Assembly (NCBI GenBank): GCA_016859345.1 | Contig: CM029122.1 | Coordinates: 5,401,501-5,465,500 of the forward strand | Source: Istiophorus platypterus | Taxonomy: Eukaryota > Chordata > Actinopteri > Istiophoriformes > Istiophoridae | Direction of reading: 5' to 3' | Length of the DNA stretch: 64,000 bases | In this document: piece by piece, positions 14,756 to 27,134 of the stretch | Layout: each line of letters opens with the position of its first letter | How positions within the stretch are numbered: position 1 is the stretch's first letter | Notes under the pieces: generated by a model | The model's input: only the letters and a program-made list of their open reading frames with translations | The model's database searches: none | Told to the model about the DNA's origin: nothing | Program-made: the position numbers and the translations under genes

Positions 14756-16475
14756 AAGCTGGAATTTTATCTTTATTTTTTTTTTACCTGTATAATGTTC
14801 AAGGGGTTATATTTCTGCATTTTGAAAACAACACTGTACATTCACCCGCAAATTTAAATAAAAATTCCCTCAAACGGAACCACAAGAACAATATCTTGCT
14901 GTTTTCTGCCATATGAAACCTAAATTTCCCAGCTATAGCAGGCTGAATAAATTTGCTTTCAAGGATATCACATTATGCACGATGCATTTTTCCATGTGTG
15001 CACAAGTCTAGCTGTAAATGTATGCGGAACAATGGAAGCGGATGGTTGAACTCAGGAGAAGTGACTTTATTTTCAGGTGACAAGAAGACTGAACGTTTCC
15101 CCTCATCAGTGTCACAGATATGTAGCATAGATGTCTCATCAATTGGCAAAAACACAGCTGATCCCCTTTAAGGTAAAAGGATGGAAACAAGATGGAGACA
15201 GGAAGGATGCAGTGGAGATAATATCTCTGCAGCAGACCTATGAAACACATGTCACAGTTTCTCCTGCAACTGTGTTAAAGCCACCATTATTGTTTGGTGT
15301 TTGAAATCATAACTGTAGCCACTCTGGTAATGTGCCTTTTTTTTATCCACTTGCTGATGCACATGTAACTTGTTCCAAACAAAAGCCTCCCTCAGCTGCA
15401 GCGCCGTGACTCAAACCACCACCTTGGCGGCGGAGTTTGCTGTGGTTTGATGCAAGCAGCGGCTCGGGGAGATGGATTATCCACTATTTGTCAAGAGATT
15501 GATGATAGTGGCACCTGGCATGAAACACACATTCTTTTTGGCGTATCACCTGTGCGTTGGCTCACGTCTTGCTTATGTAAAATCTCCGCAAAAATACGAC
15601 CGCGAGCACAAGTGCCCTTAAGGTTTTAACAGTTATATATTATGTAATCAGTTATTAATTATTATTTGGCATTTTCAAGTCATGCATTCCAGTTCCTATA
15701 CTGTGTGTTTGTCGACTCATTGCACTAATCCTATTTAAATGCTACTTAATTTGACATTTTGTTTTTATTCACAATTTGGTTGTGCAATGATTGAAATAGA
15801 AAAGTTTATAAGATGACAAAGAAATGGTTAAAAGTATAATATTAATTTTAAATTCTATTTTCATATAGAACTGTGCCATATAGCAAATCCTGATGAGGTC
15901 TGCATGAAAATAAAACAAATGAGTGGAGCCGTTACATTTCCATTTGCTCTCTCAAAACATGTCTCGCTATTTCATATAAGGCATTTGATTACAGATCAGC
16001 AGCACCTCAAAAAAAAACCAATGCAAATCAAAACGTATTTCTTCCTCTTATTATTATTTTTCTTTTTAGGAGCATTTATTTGAGGTTGTTGTTGAGAAAT
16101 TTACCCAGCTCTGAAATGTGGTCTCAGCCTGATAGTTGCCAAAGGTGCCATTCATCAAGCTAAGACACCACATTATAAACCAAGAGCATAGCTATGAAAG
16201 AAGGAAAGAAAAGGCAAAAACACTGTGGTTGTCCAAGAGACGATAAAAGGCCTGAGATATGGACCAGGTGAGGCACTTTGTGTGAACGAGAGTGAAAACA
16301 GTTTACGTCGCTGCTGCTGTTGTAAAAAGAAAAAGAAGAAAAAAAAGCTGCTTCCACCGAGCTTGGTCACACCTGTGGTTCTTCTTTCACCTACATAAAC
16401 TCTAGATATGATCAAACTAAGCCCCTCGAGGGACGTACGACAGCATACATACTTGACAGGATGAATGCCTTCCTT

Positions 16476-16504
16476 ACACACACAGACACACACACACACA
16501 CACA
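16476..16504. repeat. (CA)n microsatellite, one interruption
   Basis: A CA dinucleotide tract broken by one CAGA unit. Confidence 0.92.
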
Positions 16505-19500
16505 ATCAGCCCAATCACAGCTCAGGAATGTTTACCTGCTGGGGAGCGTTCTCTCTCCTTCGATCTAAGAACTCGGGGTCACTCAGGAGTTCATCCGTCA
16601 TCCAGAAGGAGCTTTCACGTTGATTTGGCAAAAATAAAACGAGCGAACGAGGCTGCGTTTTTTGTTTGATTGTTGTTTTTTTTCTTTTGGGAACAACAAT
16701 TTCCTCATCAGAACAATGATGTTACACTGAAAAAGTATTTTCCAGTGTCTCTGAGGCAAGGTCTTGCATTGTTTACCACACTGAATCACCCTGGGAACCG
16801 TCCGGATGGGCAGTGAGGGCTCTGTGTGCCATGTGCACTCAGGCGGGATTCATTATTTCAGTTAAAGCAATGCCACCTCCGTGTTGGCACAAAAAAATAC
16901 CCCTTCTTTCTTCTCCTGCTTTTAGAGCCTCACCAGTTTTGACATGTTTTTGTCCTTTATCTCTCTGGTTTTTCTGCATTAGCTGCTCTTGCCTTCTTCT
17001 CATGCTGCTTCTGCATATATACATTCATTTAGCAAAATAGAGGGGAACACAGAACAAAAAAAAGGTACTTCAAAGCCGTGAGGTACGTTTATGGCCACTA
17101 GAAGGAAATTAGTAGTGTTGTGATTCATATCAGTCTCACAACAAAGATTTAAAAGAAGCTCAGAAGTTAGTGAGAGGCGGACTACTGTGTTCTCTTAGAA
17201 TGCAACAACCAATAAGTATGTGCTTCTATTACTGAGTTTTGGTATAAAAAAAACTCTCTCCCATGCTTTTCTGTCTCCAAAGCACATTAAATAGGAAATA
17301 ATAGTTAAAGATCATTAAAATAGGAGCAGTATTTATGTTCAACGTGGCCAATGACAGCTGTCTTTAGTGCGATCTGGCTATTTACAGTGTACTAGCTGAC
17401 AGGTATTCGTTCCCTCAGGGGAACCCCCCCGTTGGCTGGGCACGTAGCCGCAGTGTGTGGCCAGCCCACAGTCCGTGTGAGCTCTGACACCCCTTTAAAC
17501 AAGCCCCCTTTTTTCCTCCCTCTTCCTCCGCACAGGGTTGACGATAACTTCCCTCAGTGAGCTCCATGCCTGAGCCCAGCTGCCGCTTGGCGATGGTGAA
17601 CTCGGCCACCGGACAACGGACACCTGATGGGGTTGATAACCGTTAATAACCCTGGTAGGATTTGTGGAGGTTTGTTTGACAGGCCGAGACAAAAACGGAG
17701 CCTCAAATGGGTAAAAAGAAGAAAACAGGAGCGAATTCAGAGCCTTTGTCTCCTTCACAGTGGATGTTTTGTGGCCTCACCGACATGAAAAGCCGTCTGC
17801 ACATCCTCTCTCCTTCTGACCCATGCCCACGCTCAGCTGATTACCTCTCAGTCGCCAACCATGCCCCGCCCCCGTGTCGCTATCTATCCTAATTTGCCAA
17901 GTGTGCGGTGTGACTCACCTTTAAACTACTTTCGTTCCTCTTCTTATTCAACAAAAACCCCCTCCTCCGACAGCGAACAGCCCTGAACTCCCCACAAATT
18001 ATGTGCTTCCAAGCACAAAGAGCAGTTATCGCCTTGTCTTACTCTCAGCCACAGGCACACCGTGCCATTTGTTTGCCACTGCGTAAAAAATGATTTTGTG
18101 TTAATGGTGAAAAACTTCAAGGCTAAAATTTGGGCGGAAATCTGACAGCTAATTCCACTTGATGCATTTCTTGGATTGCATTTCTGGGACATCTTTAATC
18201 AGTACTTTAAATGAAAATGATGAGGTGAAACTGAAGCTGAACTTGAAAGTAAAACTCCCCATATACTGATTGATCTACAATGTCATACATAGTTTTGTTT
18301 TGCTTTTGTTTTTATATTGGAAACTTTCTCCAGAGAAGACAGTGGGCAACTTTTCAGCCTGGTGTTAATTTACTCCGTAAAAAATAAGGTCTATGTTGTT
18401 TTCCAAAGTCTAATTACAATACTGACATGACCACACATACATTGAAAGTGTTATTGGTTTGCGCAATTTAATGTTGGAGAAAAGGGACAAAACCCACATT
18501 CCCTTCGCTGTGCAGAAATGCATTTGAGGCCTGACTTAGACCAAGGCAAGTATGTGTCTTTGAACATTGCTGCCCTTTCTTGTACAAAATGTGTTCATTG
18601 CGCTGTCGTGGGCATGGTTTTCTTGCTGAGCTGCCATGGCATTAACATGCAACTCATCAGTACTGAAGACAATGCTCCGAACGCTGCAAATGACTAGACT
18701 CTACAACTAGATTCTTCAACCCACTAAGCTGTTATCTGAGATGCTGAGCAGGAAACGCCTTGTTACACTTAGAATGAGATCACTGATTTTTTTGAGTCAT
18801 TTTTACTGTAAATGACATAATTGTATGGGAAGGTTTATAATTTCATAGAGCGGCGTGACGGCATAAGGAACCGCCTAACCACCTCCTTATCAGTAAAGGA
18901 CGCTAAGGCTGATATTCATTCTGTCGAACTGACCCAAAATCTTTACAGTATCTGTGTCTGTGGGTGGGCTGCCGTCGGGTCAGGTTATAGAGTGGATCAT
19001 TTTAATGCTCAAAACGCACATTTCCACTGTGGTCCATTAGACAATGTTCGATACTATGGTAAAACTTAATGTGATGTCAGTTGACAAAAAATAAAAACCA
19101 ACAAAAAAAAAAACATCCCCCACCCCAGAAAGTCCATCCTGCAGATTTACGATTTACAATTCTCATTAGAGTGGACATAAAACACCGCAGATGGGTAAAC
19201 ACTCTCAGCGGAGGAGACAGAGGTGAAAAAAATAAAGACTCAAGCCGGTCTTCATTTGAAAACCAGATAGCAAAGGAGAGAGCAGATGAAGAGGGTTAGG
19301 GGGCTGCGAGGAGGAGGAGCGAGGAAGATGGAGAGGCTGTGAGGAGGAGGATGGCAGATGAAGCGAGAGCAGGGATCACGGGCCGAGGCTCCGAGAGAGA
19401 CGCCCCATCGCTCATCTAACTCCCTGGCAGAGCCGAGGGAAACGACTGACTCACTGTAGGTGGCGAAGGCAGTAGCTGTCAGTCAGAGCTGTCTTCGGCA

Positions 19501-19636
19501 CACACACACACTTAGGACCAATAGAGATCTATCATTTGGAGACACCTTCCTTACAAGGGCATAGCAATCTGTTCGATTAGGGGACGAGCCAAGACGGTGA
19601 TTTGTCCAAATTCAATAAGAAGAGGTGGCGACGGGC

Positions 19637-19653
19637 GGGGGGGGGGGGGGGGG
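19637..19653. repeat. Poly-G tract, 17 G
   Basis: An uninterrupted run of 17 G preceded by GGGC. The exact length is a likely sequencing or assembly uncertainty. It can form a G-quadruplex by itself. Confidence 0.9.
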
Positions 19654-21285
19654 TCGATGAATCCTCACAGTTTTCCTTGGAATTCATGCTCGTATCAAGT
19701 GAACTACAAGGTGGAGGCTGCGTGGCCGTGACGGGCCTAACGTGGGACACGATAGGATTCGGGGTTTGAACGTCAACCGGTGAGGTCTGAGGAGAGCCGA
19801 ATATAAAACTGCTGCCACTGCTGCCACTACTACTCCTGCAACTAGCAGCAGATGACGGGGGGGGTTTAAAATGGTAAAGACAGGGACACTGACCAACGGC
19901 CTGGTCGATGCACCTCCGCCTGGAATATCACCGGCCAGATAACGAGTGAGGCTGAAACACAGCCGTGCAGGAGCATGGTTCGGAGGCGTTTATAAAGTAT
20001 GTACACTGTATGTTTTCGTTTGTTTTTGTTGTTTTTTTGTTTGTTGCTTGTAGGAGACGGTTCAACCGATCAGGTCCACACACCACATTGTTGGACATCA
20101 GTCCCTCTGTAACTTATGGTCACCGGCCTATGCATGATTTTATATGAATCCCTAGTGCAAGGGTGCACAAACTGCTTAGATAATTTATGGTAATATAATA
20201 ACTATCATATACTAATAATCTAGTCGTAATTATAAAAAAAAATTAATATCAAGTTTTAAAATTTTGATCCTGATTTAAAACAAACAAACAAAAACTCATC
20301 TTCTGAAGTTGAGTGAAGCTCATCCCAGACTGTTATTTTTCTCATCTCTCATATGTAAAGTTCAGCTTTCAGGCGCGACCTAAAACAACATAGAGACACA
20401 ACGAAGGTGTTGTGTCATAACCGGTATATTTGCGAAGGTGCCGGGGTCAAAACTCAGATGCTCATTCGTCAGACGGGCCGGGTTAAAGGACGCTGTACTG
20501 TGAGCCGATTGCCAGCCAAACCGTACAAGCTAATTAGACATCTTTGCATTGTTCCACCTATTCTGCAGTCTTTACCTGCGCGTCTTCGTCCGCTGTCTGT
20601 CCGGCATTACGAAAGGCCGAGTGAGCAGCGATCCAATTAGTCAAATCTGAAACCAGAACAAAGGTCTGCCGGCTGCTCCGTTCACTGGGCTTACATAAGG
20701 TTGCCTCCCTCTCCGTGCGCAGCGCCGGCCCCTTGGGCTCTTTTGATTGGATGAGCCTGAAAGGACGATTCTCATCGGCAAGCGCCAGCGTTGATGCGTC
20801 TCTATAGCAGCCCTCGGGCCTTTGCATGCACCCGGGGGTGTAAACATTTCTGATCCTGAAGAGTGAGTCCTGCTCGTGGCCAGTCCATGTGCTTTTATCT
20901 GCGCTGAGGAGTCAAGTCATTTTTCTGAGATCTCCTTGCATTCGATTGAATTTAATACATTGATTTCCTACTTTTCCTACACTGAACTTTTACATAAAGA
21001 GGCGTTTCACAATTAATGTCCCCCCAGTTTATACAGATACGTCTTTCTTCCAGCGTTCAGACAGCGTGAGCATAATCCTCACATATACATACACGCCGCT
21101 TCTATAAACCTTTGAAACTGGAGCATGACGGAAAACCTAAACACACCGAGGGAGAGAGTCCAGAGAAGGTATTAGGCTGCGAGTAGGAGAAAGGGTCCAA
21201 ACAAGCCATCACGTGCTGTCAAAATAGCTTATCTTATCTAATCTTAATGCCTGATTCCTGCAATTCGCAGCTCGTCACAACAAGT

Positions 21286-21330
21286 GGGGGGTTGGGGGGG
21301 ATGGGGGTTGGTGATAGGGGGTCACGGGGG
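21286..21330 (+). other. G-quadruplex-forming motif
   Basis: Five G-runs (6, 7, 5, 5 and 5 G) are separated by loops of 2, 2, 9 and 4 bases. This fits the classical G3+N1-7 rule with three short loops and one long one, with spare runs. It sits in anonymous non-coding DNA. Confidence 0.85.
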
Positions 21331-23359
21331 TCAGCACAGGATTAATGGGATAGCATAAAAAAAAAATTTCTAGCATATGAATCCGCCATCATATTTTCGA
21401 CGTAATCTTGATGGGAAATGCCTTCAGCTTGTGAAATAACGACCATCTCAAAGCCTGCGGGGATTTATCCGGCAGTCCATCAAAAAAAAAATTAGTCTGG
21501 GGAGAGGAAAAATCAAAAAAACCTGCTTATAGTGCGTCAGAGATCATAACTCTCCGTGTGTGTTTGCGTCTGCATTTTGAGGTTGCACTTCATCTTCGAG
21601 AGGAATCCAAGCCAAAAACTGTTTTGCGAAGTGATGTCTGAGCGATTAGATTTCCTGGACAAATGGCTTCGAGGTGAGATCACACAAACAGGGAGAAAAA
21701 AATGCTTAACTGCTCGGAAAAAAAATTCCTGCGACTCTCGCCACCTGCAATTGACCGCAGCACGTGACGGCCAGCCAATCAGAGCCCCCGCCTGCTGCTG
21801 CCGTGCTGCTGATGCTCCGTGGAATCGAAACCTCTGGTTGAAATAATGCTCCAAAGCATAATTTCATGCGGAGAGGTGCTGTCAAAGGCTTCCTGTGACC
21901 CAGATTCATTTAGCAGCCGGGCAGCGGCGCAGAGATATTCCCGTTGGACCGATCAGAGAAGGCCGAAGTCGGGGGACGGGAGCTCGCGGCTGTCGATCAG
22001 CACATGGTCTGTTCTCCTCTTGCACCGAGGCTCCCGGAAGCTGACGATTCCTGGAAGAATATCGGAAGCTATTTCCACAGAAATCCATCCAGTAGTTGTT
22101 AACGGTAGATGTGTCAATGGTCGACTGATGAGCCAACAGACCCACAGTGCCACTCTTAGATTTATAGCCATTAGTGGTTTTTGTTGTTTAGTTGTGTAAT
22201 ATAATTATTTGAAATATTGAAAAATGTTTTTCAAAATAAAGCAGTTTTTCAATTGATTATAAATCTATAATAATTCCAGTGCCACGGTGCAGGCTCCTTA
22301 TACTGTCAGGTAAAGTACAGGAGGTAAAATGCATGGTGATCACTGTGTATATACTTAACCTGTTGTCACCATGACAACACTCAAACTAAACCTGACTCTC
22401 CCTATTGTATCATTGTATTATAGGTTGTGGATACCGTCAGGCGTGTGGTGCACACTCCGTCTGTTTTAAGATACAATCCGCTGACGTAAGAGTCGGTGGT
22501 CGACAGGAGCCTGTATGACGTCGGTGTGACAGCAAGTGGCCTGATCCCGCATGGATGAACCAACAACACCCATCCAAAGCACAGGAGACTGACGTTGCAG
22601 GCGCCGCTGTAGTGTCTCGCCGCCGTAAAACAGGTCCCCGAACTCAGCTCTCAAGGCGCCGGCATACTGCGACAGAATGCGCTTCGTGGGTCAACATGCC
22701 ACGTCCGAAAAACCCTTCCCCTGACACATTTTTGCGACCATCCCTGTAACACTCTGAAACTGACGATCTGACCTTGGTGCCCACGTCCTTCAGCGATTCG
22801 CCGGGTGATGGAGTAGCAGGGTGTCAGCTTCTGACTCCAGATCCTGTTTTTTTTTTTTTTCTCCAATCTTCTTTAAAACTGCTATTTCTGGCACCGTGTC
22901 CAAAAGTGAAGGTCTTTTAGAGAAAGGCTCCTGCATCAACCCCGGTGTCAACTCTTACCCCCTTCACCTGATCTTTCTTCAATCAAACCTTACAGTACCT
23001 GAACCCTAAAACCAAGCCGTACCCCTCAAACCGCCTGTTAAAGCAATGAAACATGTTTAAACAATAACTAAACCTCTATGGACTCATGGCCGATACAGCA
23101 ACGAAAGCACAGAAAGACACAAACACATACGATTGTTCTTCTGTCCTGGTGAGGACACTGATCCTTACCCTAATCTGGGCCAGCTCAACTAAATGCCAAA
23201 CCCCTAAATCTAATTCTGACCTTAATCTTAAAACCTGGTCTTTCACAGCCGAAACCAGCTACAAACGTCCTCACTTTCCTCGGAGGTCTAGAGTTCAAGC
23301 TGGTCCGAACAGAGAATGGCCACACAAATACACACACACGTAACAATATGCGCATGCAA

Positions 23360-23381
23360 ACACACACACACACACACACAC
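23360..23381. repeat. (CA)n microsatellite
   Basis: About 11 CA units. It begins a microsatellite-dense patch (23.3-23.9 kb) with TG, CA and poly-C tracts close together. Confidence 0.92.
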
Positions 23382-23506
23382 CTGCCTGTAGTGCCATGTT
23401 CTAGAAACAGTAGGAACCAGATAGAGTTATAGGAATAAGGAAAACAAGAGATGAGGGAGCACAGTGGATGCATATGCCAATACCCACACCCACTCCCTAT
23501 TGAAAT

Positions 23507-23524
23507 GTGTGTGTGTGTGTGTGC
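23507..23524. repeat. (TG)n microsatellite
   Basis: About 9 TG units running into GCGCGCC. Confidence 0.9.
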
Positions 23525-23690
23525 GCGCCCCTCCACGCGAGGCTCACATGGTTTAACACAATGGCCTCTTCTCACGTCAGCACAGCGCATTTGAATAGCA
23601 AAGGCCACTGGGACGGCAGTGGGTGGAGGTTAATGACCCCAGTGCAGTACAGTGTCTGCTGTCTGCGGGAGGAGCACCGGGTGACACCGA

Positions 23691-23746
23691 CTCACACACA
23701 CACGCACACTCACTCACTCACACACACACACACACACACACACACA
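23691..23746. repeat. Compound (CA)n/(CACT)n microsatellite
   Basis: CA units, then CACT/CTCA units, then about 13 further CA units. Confidence 0.93.
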
Positions 23747-23785
23747 GCACTGTTTATTTTATCACTGATCTCAGTTTGTCTGGCC

Positions 23786-23822
23786 TGTTGGCCGATTTGG
23801 GAAATTTCCAAATCGGCCAACA
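23786..23822. other. Perfect 15-bp inverted repeat around a kappa-B-like palindrome
   Basis: Arm 23786-23800 and arm 23808-23822 are perfect reverse complements over 15 bp, separated by only 7 bases (GAAATTT). The centre contains GGAAATTTCC, itself a 10-bp palindrome resembling a Rel/NF-kappa-B site. After one mismatched pair, a further GGC/GCC pairing extends the stem. As RNA it would be a tight hairpin; as DNA it could extrude as a cruciform. No neighbouring gene explains it. Confidence 0.9.
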
Positions 23823-23897
23823 AGCCGGTCTGTCTCTCTTGTTTTTGTTATTTTCCTTCCTTCTAGTTAGGCTTCTTTTAAACCATGAGGACAACAA

Positions 23898-23913
23898 CCC
23901 CCCCCCCCCCCCC
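23898..23913. repeat. Poly-C tract, 16 C
   Basis: An uninterrupted run of 16 C. Confidence 0.9.
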
Positions 23914-24214
23914 ATCCCGATCTCTTTATGTTGTTGTCTGTTTAGTCTCAGCGTCCAGGAAGTGGTCGTCTCTCTCCCACCTCTTGTTGACCTCTCAACA
24001 TTGAGAAAGTGGAGAGGAGGAGGCGTTTTAATAATCGACCAAATTTGGAGCGAGAGCCTGGAAATTCGGAGTAAAAACCGTCTGAGCAGAGAAATATCCC
24101 ACCAACGTGTTAACCCCCTCCCTTTTTTTGCTTCCCCTCACCGTTGATTGCATTGATCACATCCTCCCCCTTCTGTGACAGTTTGGAGGATGCTGTCAGC
24201 CCTCCTAATAGCGA

Positions 24215-24288
24215 CCCCCCCGTTCATCCTTTTCCCCCAGCATCTCCTCCCCCTTTTGCCCTCAGCCCCTCCCCCCTGTTTGCCCCTT
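24215..24288 (+). promoter_or_regulatory. C-rich boxes (Sp/KLF/MAZ-like) upstream of candidate exon
   Basis: Repeated clusters of 4-7 C, including CCCCTCCCCCC and CTCCTCCCCC, resemble Sp/KLF/MAZ binding boxes and could form an i-motif (G-quadruplex on the minus strand). They lie about 500 bp before the candidate start codon at 24779 and immediately before a CCAAT box, which supports a proximal promoter. No TATA box is seen. Confidence 0.45.
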
Positions 24289-24298
24289 TCCACCTGAC

Positions 24299-24308
24299 TA
24301 GCCAATGG
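24299..24308 (+). promoter_or_regulatory. CCAAT box (NF-Y consensus)
   Basis: AGCCAATGGG matches the NF-Y consensus RRCCAATSRG at every position. It lies between C-rich boxes and a G-quadruplex motif, about 470 bp before a candidate start codon. This arrangement is typical of TATA-less vertebrate promoters. Confidence 0.55.
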
Positions 24309-24321
24309 GACCAGACGGACT

Positions 24322-24388
24322 TGTCCAGGCGTAGAATGACTGGGGAGCGGGGAGGGGTGGGTGGGGGGTGGGGATGACCGCCTGGACA
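24322..24388 (+). promoter_or_regulatory. G-quadruplex motif framed by a 10-bp inverted repeat
   Basis: At 24342-24373 six G-runs (4, 4, 4, 3, 6 and 4 G) are separated by loops of 3, 1, 1, 1 and 1 bases, a pattern expected to give a very stable parallel quadruplex. It is bracketed by perfect 10-bp inverted arms, 24322-24331 (TGTCCAGGCG) and 24379-24388. The pairing extends to 12 bp if one T-G wobble is allowed. The arms could hold the G-rich strand in a loop. The position, about 400 bp before the candidate ATG, suggests promoter or 5' leader. Confidence 0.7.
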
Positions 24389-24736
24389 GGACCAAACACC
24401 CTGGCAGCCAGACAGGCAGGAGCAGAGGGACTGAGAGTACACGAGCCTCAGTTCAGTCTAGGAAAATCTGGCGTTTTCCGGCTAGTTAATGGACGGTTTG
24501 TTTTCTGTCTGAAATATTCTCCTCCGCCTGTCACTTCCTGTCAGTGCATCTGCTAAGCTGCAGGTGTGAGGGAGGGAGTTTCTGAACCTGAGACCCAGGA
24601 GGACCAGGACAAGAAGTACGAGAGGAAGAAGAGGAGGAGATACGCAGGAGGGAGTGAGGGAGACACAAAAATTAAAAGGGAGGCAAAAGGAGGCGAATCA
24701 AGAGTATAGCACCGAACTGACGTCAACTGAGCCGCG

Positions 24737-24761
24737 CACACACACACACACACACACACAC
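24737..24761. repeat. (CA)n microsatellite in candidate 5' leader
   Basis: About 12 CA units, 18 bp before the candidate start codon at 24779. If the leader assignment is right, this tract is transcribed into the 5' UTR. Confidence 0.92.
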
Positions 24762-24778
24762 TCCCACAGTCCCGCAAA

Positions 24779-24895
24779 ATGCCAGCGGGGGGACAGAGGT
24801 TTTCGGACATGGAGATGTTGGTGGGGATGGAGGACGAGCAAGTGGACACTGCCAGGAGCAGGGCCGGGAGCTGTGTGGAGTTTTACACCGTCAGA
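24779..24895 (+). CDS. Candidate first coding exon, gene unidentified
   Basis: An ATG in fair Kozak context (CAAAATGCC, A at -3) opens 39 codons. They end exactly at a consensus donor, GTCAGA|GTAAGT, with splice phase 0. The encoded N-terminus starts MPAGGQRFSDMEM and is acidic in the middle (GMEDEQ), with no signal peptide or membrane segment. Upstream are a purine-rich leader with a (CA)n tract, then a CCAAT box, C-rich boxes and a G-quadruplex. Beyond the donor the frame turns into low-complexity Leu/Phe/Cys codons, as expected of an intron. I do not recognise the family. It could be one of two alternative first exons of a single gene, the other being at 51118-51210. Confidence 0.45.
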
Positions 24896-26630
24896 GTAAG
24901 TTTTCTTTTGCTTTTACTCTTCCATTGTTGTTGTTATTGTTGTTGTTAAAGCTTGGGGGGGGGCTCCAATGAAACAGTCGGAGATGTGGATGTATATTTT
25001 GCATGGGAAGTCCCTTCACAGGATTAGGCCAGAATGTGTTTTCCCACTTGTTGCATCTTTGAGTGGAAACACAGCCAAAACCCTCAATGGAAAACCACCT
25101 GTGGTTGTGTTGTGGAAAAAAATCATGGAAACCCACTGTTTGAATATTTCAGAATGCTCACTATGATGTGTGTATAAGCAAATGAGTGTGTGTGTATGTG
25201 TGTTTGTGTGTGTTTGTATATGTGTATGCATGCACACAAGGATGATTGTGTGACATCTGAGCATGAAATCACTTGTACATTATACAGATCACCTGGAGGC
25301 CTGGAGGATGTGAAGGATATAAATATGACATTACTGAGAATATTTTTTGATATAGCTACATGTGCTACAATATGGAAGATATATACAACAAATTAGATAC
25401 AATTCTGAAGTAACTCATTTTGTTGGTTAAGTTTTCAATTACATGTTGCCCGGAATCATTATTCTGAACAGTACAATTTCATAAAACAGTAAAAATTGTA
25501 CGATCATATTATCATTCCACTGAAAACTGATATATGATAATGTGAGCTATTATCCAGTCATAATTATATACAGTAGGCGAGCAAGTTAACCAAGCAATGT
25601 TCACTTAGAAAACGCTCAGAACAGAAGTTGCTTTGCAGAAGGAAGAGAAATATACACAATATAATTGGACCACAGGTTGAGAAAAAGTTCAACATGTATG
25701 CTCACGCTTTGTTTTGTAACCTTGGCCCCTTTTTTTCTTTTTATGTGTGTTTTTCATGCTGATACAAATCTCCAACAGTCCAATAAATTGCCTGTAATGT
25801 CCATGATATTTAGGAGGGCGAGCTGAGCTGTTATTACAACCACCTCTCTGTGCCTCCGTCGGAGCCAGCAGACCAAAAAGAGATTTGCATGTGATTGGAA
25901 AGAGCTGAGCAGTTCGAGGAAGCTCTGGGTCAGTGGAGCCCGGTTCTCAAAACTGCCTCGGCAGTGGACGCGGCTGAGCCGGATGAGGGCTTTTTTCCCC
26001 AGCTCTGCTCTGGGTTCGTGACCTCGGACTCATGCAGCAGCTCCAGGTTTCTGGTAAAGAGGAAATACTGTATTTGCTTAGTGACACTTTTTAATGCTGA
26101 TTAGGATAAATCCACATCTTCGACTGTTTCCAATTCAGATCTGACGCTCTTCAACCTGAAATCTGAAATGTAAAAGCAAAGGAAATTACAAGAAACCTTT
26201 TATTTGCAAAAATAGAAAGAAAGAAATACACTGGTGGGGTGAGGAAAAGACTTTTCTACGCGCGAGCATGTTTGGTAGTCTTGCCCCCGGGCAGAAAAGC
26301 AACGGGCCCTTTTGAGACGGCGCTTTGGAAACAAATAGAGGAGCGTCTCTCTACGTGAAGCTGTTGACAGTCAACCAGAAAAAAAAAACAAAAACGCACC
26401 AACAGAGAACTGAGCAGGTGCACTTGTTATTAACAGTCAGAGTTTATTACGTGCAGAGCATTTGATGGTCGACTGAGGAAAAAAGATGGTTGCTCAAACA
26501 CGCCGTGACAACCATCCGACACGCCGCCGAAGCCGCTCGCTGTTGCGAGTCGACAGAGGACTATCAAAATAAAGTGATACCTGATGTTGTTCCAGGCATG
26601 TTTCAGCAAGCGGGCCGAGGGGCTGGGGGT

Positions 26631-26654
26631 AGTGGTGGTGGTGGTGGTGGTGGT
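26631..26654. repeat. (GGT)n trinucleotide repeat
   Basis: About eight GGT units. The minus strand would read a His run, but the surrounding open frame is short and unsupported. Confidence 0.9.
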
Positions 26655-27085
26655 GAGGGGTGACTGACTGACTGGAGTTCATCCGTCTTCTTTTTTTGAG
26701 GGCGCCCCACTCACGATCGGTTCTGGCAGCGGTCGACTGACGCTCTGACCGCCCGGGGAACCGCCGAGGAGCCGTCAGACTTTATTGCGTTTGTCAGACT
26801 GCGTTCCTCCGGAAAAAGAAACACCGGCCGTCCTTGTTTCATCACGTTTAAATTTTATTTATGACCGCGTCTTACCCGTCCCTTGATAATATAGTTATTT
26901 CACTGTATGGGCGAACGTGACCTGATTTACTGGACCCTTCTCTTCATTGGATGAACAGTACATTGAACTATTTACCTGGTAATTGCTACGTGACCTACTC
27001 TTCGTTTTATTGCCACGGTTTAAAGGCTGTCTGTGTAAGAGGAGTCATGTGCTGCAGTGCTATGTTAATGTTACTGCGAGTGTCC

Positions 27086-27134
27086 GTCTCTCTCTCTCTC
27101 TCTCTCCCTCTGTCTCCCTCTCTTCCCTCTCTCC
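27086..27134. repeat. CT-rich microsatellite
   Basis: Imperfect (CT)n with CCCT and GTCT interruptions. A polypyrimidine mirror-type tract. Confidence 0.9.

Larger units (their letters stand above)
1..24214. other. Intergenic or intronic non-coding stretch
   Basis: I see no supportable exon here. The open frames are short, overlap on both strands, and often run through homopolymers or CA/TG tracts. The longest, 143 codons at 12470-12901 (+), shows no family motif, signal peptide or repeat I recognise. The stretch holds a GACTT-word array near the left end, T, G and C homopolymers, several (CA/TG)n tracts and a G-quadruplex motif, listed separately. Stretches such as 12100-12350, rich in TAAT-type words with balanced composition, could be conserved non-coding elements, but that needs alignment to other fish. 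An unrecognised first exon cannot be excluded. Confidence 0.7.

Noticed and set aside
23140..23282. Inverted GTGAGGAC/GTCCTCAC words as transposon ends
   Set aside because: The matching segment is only about 8 bp and no flanking duplication was found. It may be part of an old dispersed repeat, but the support is too thin.
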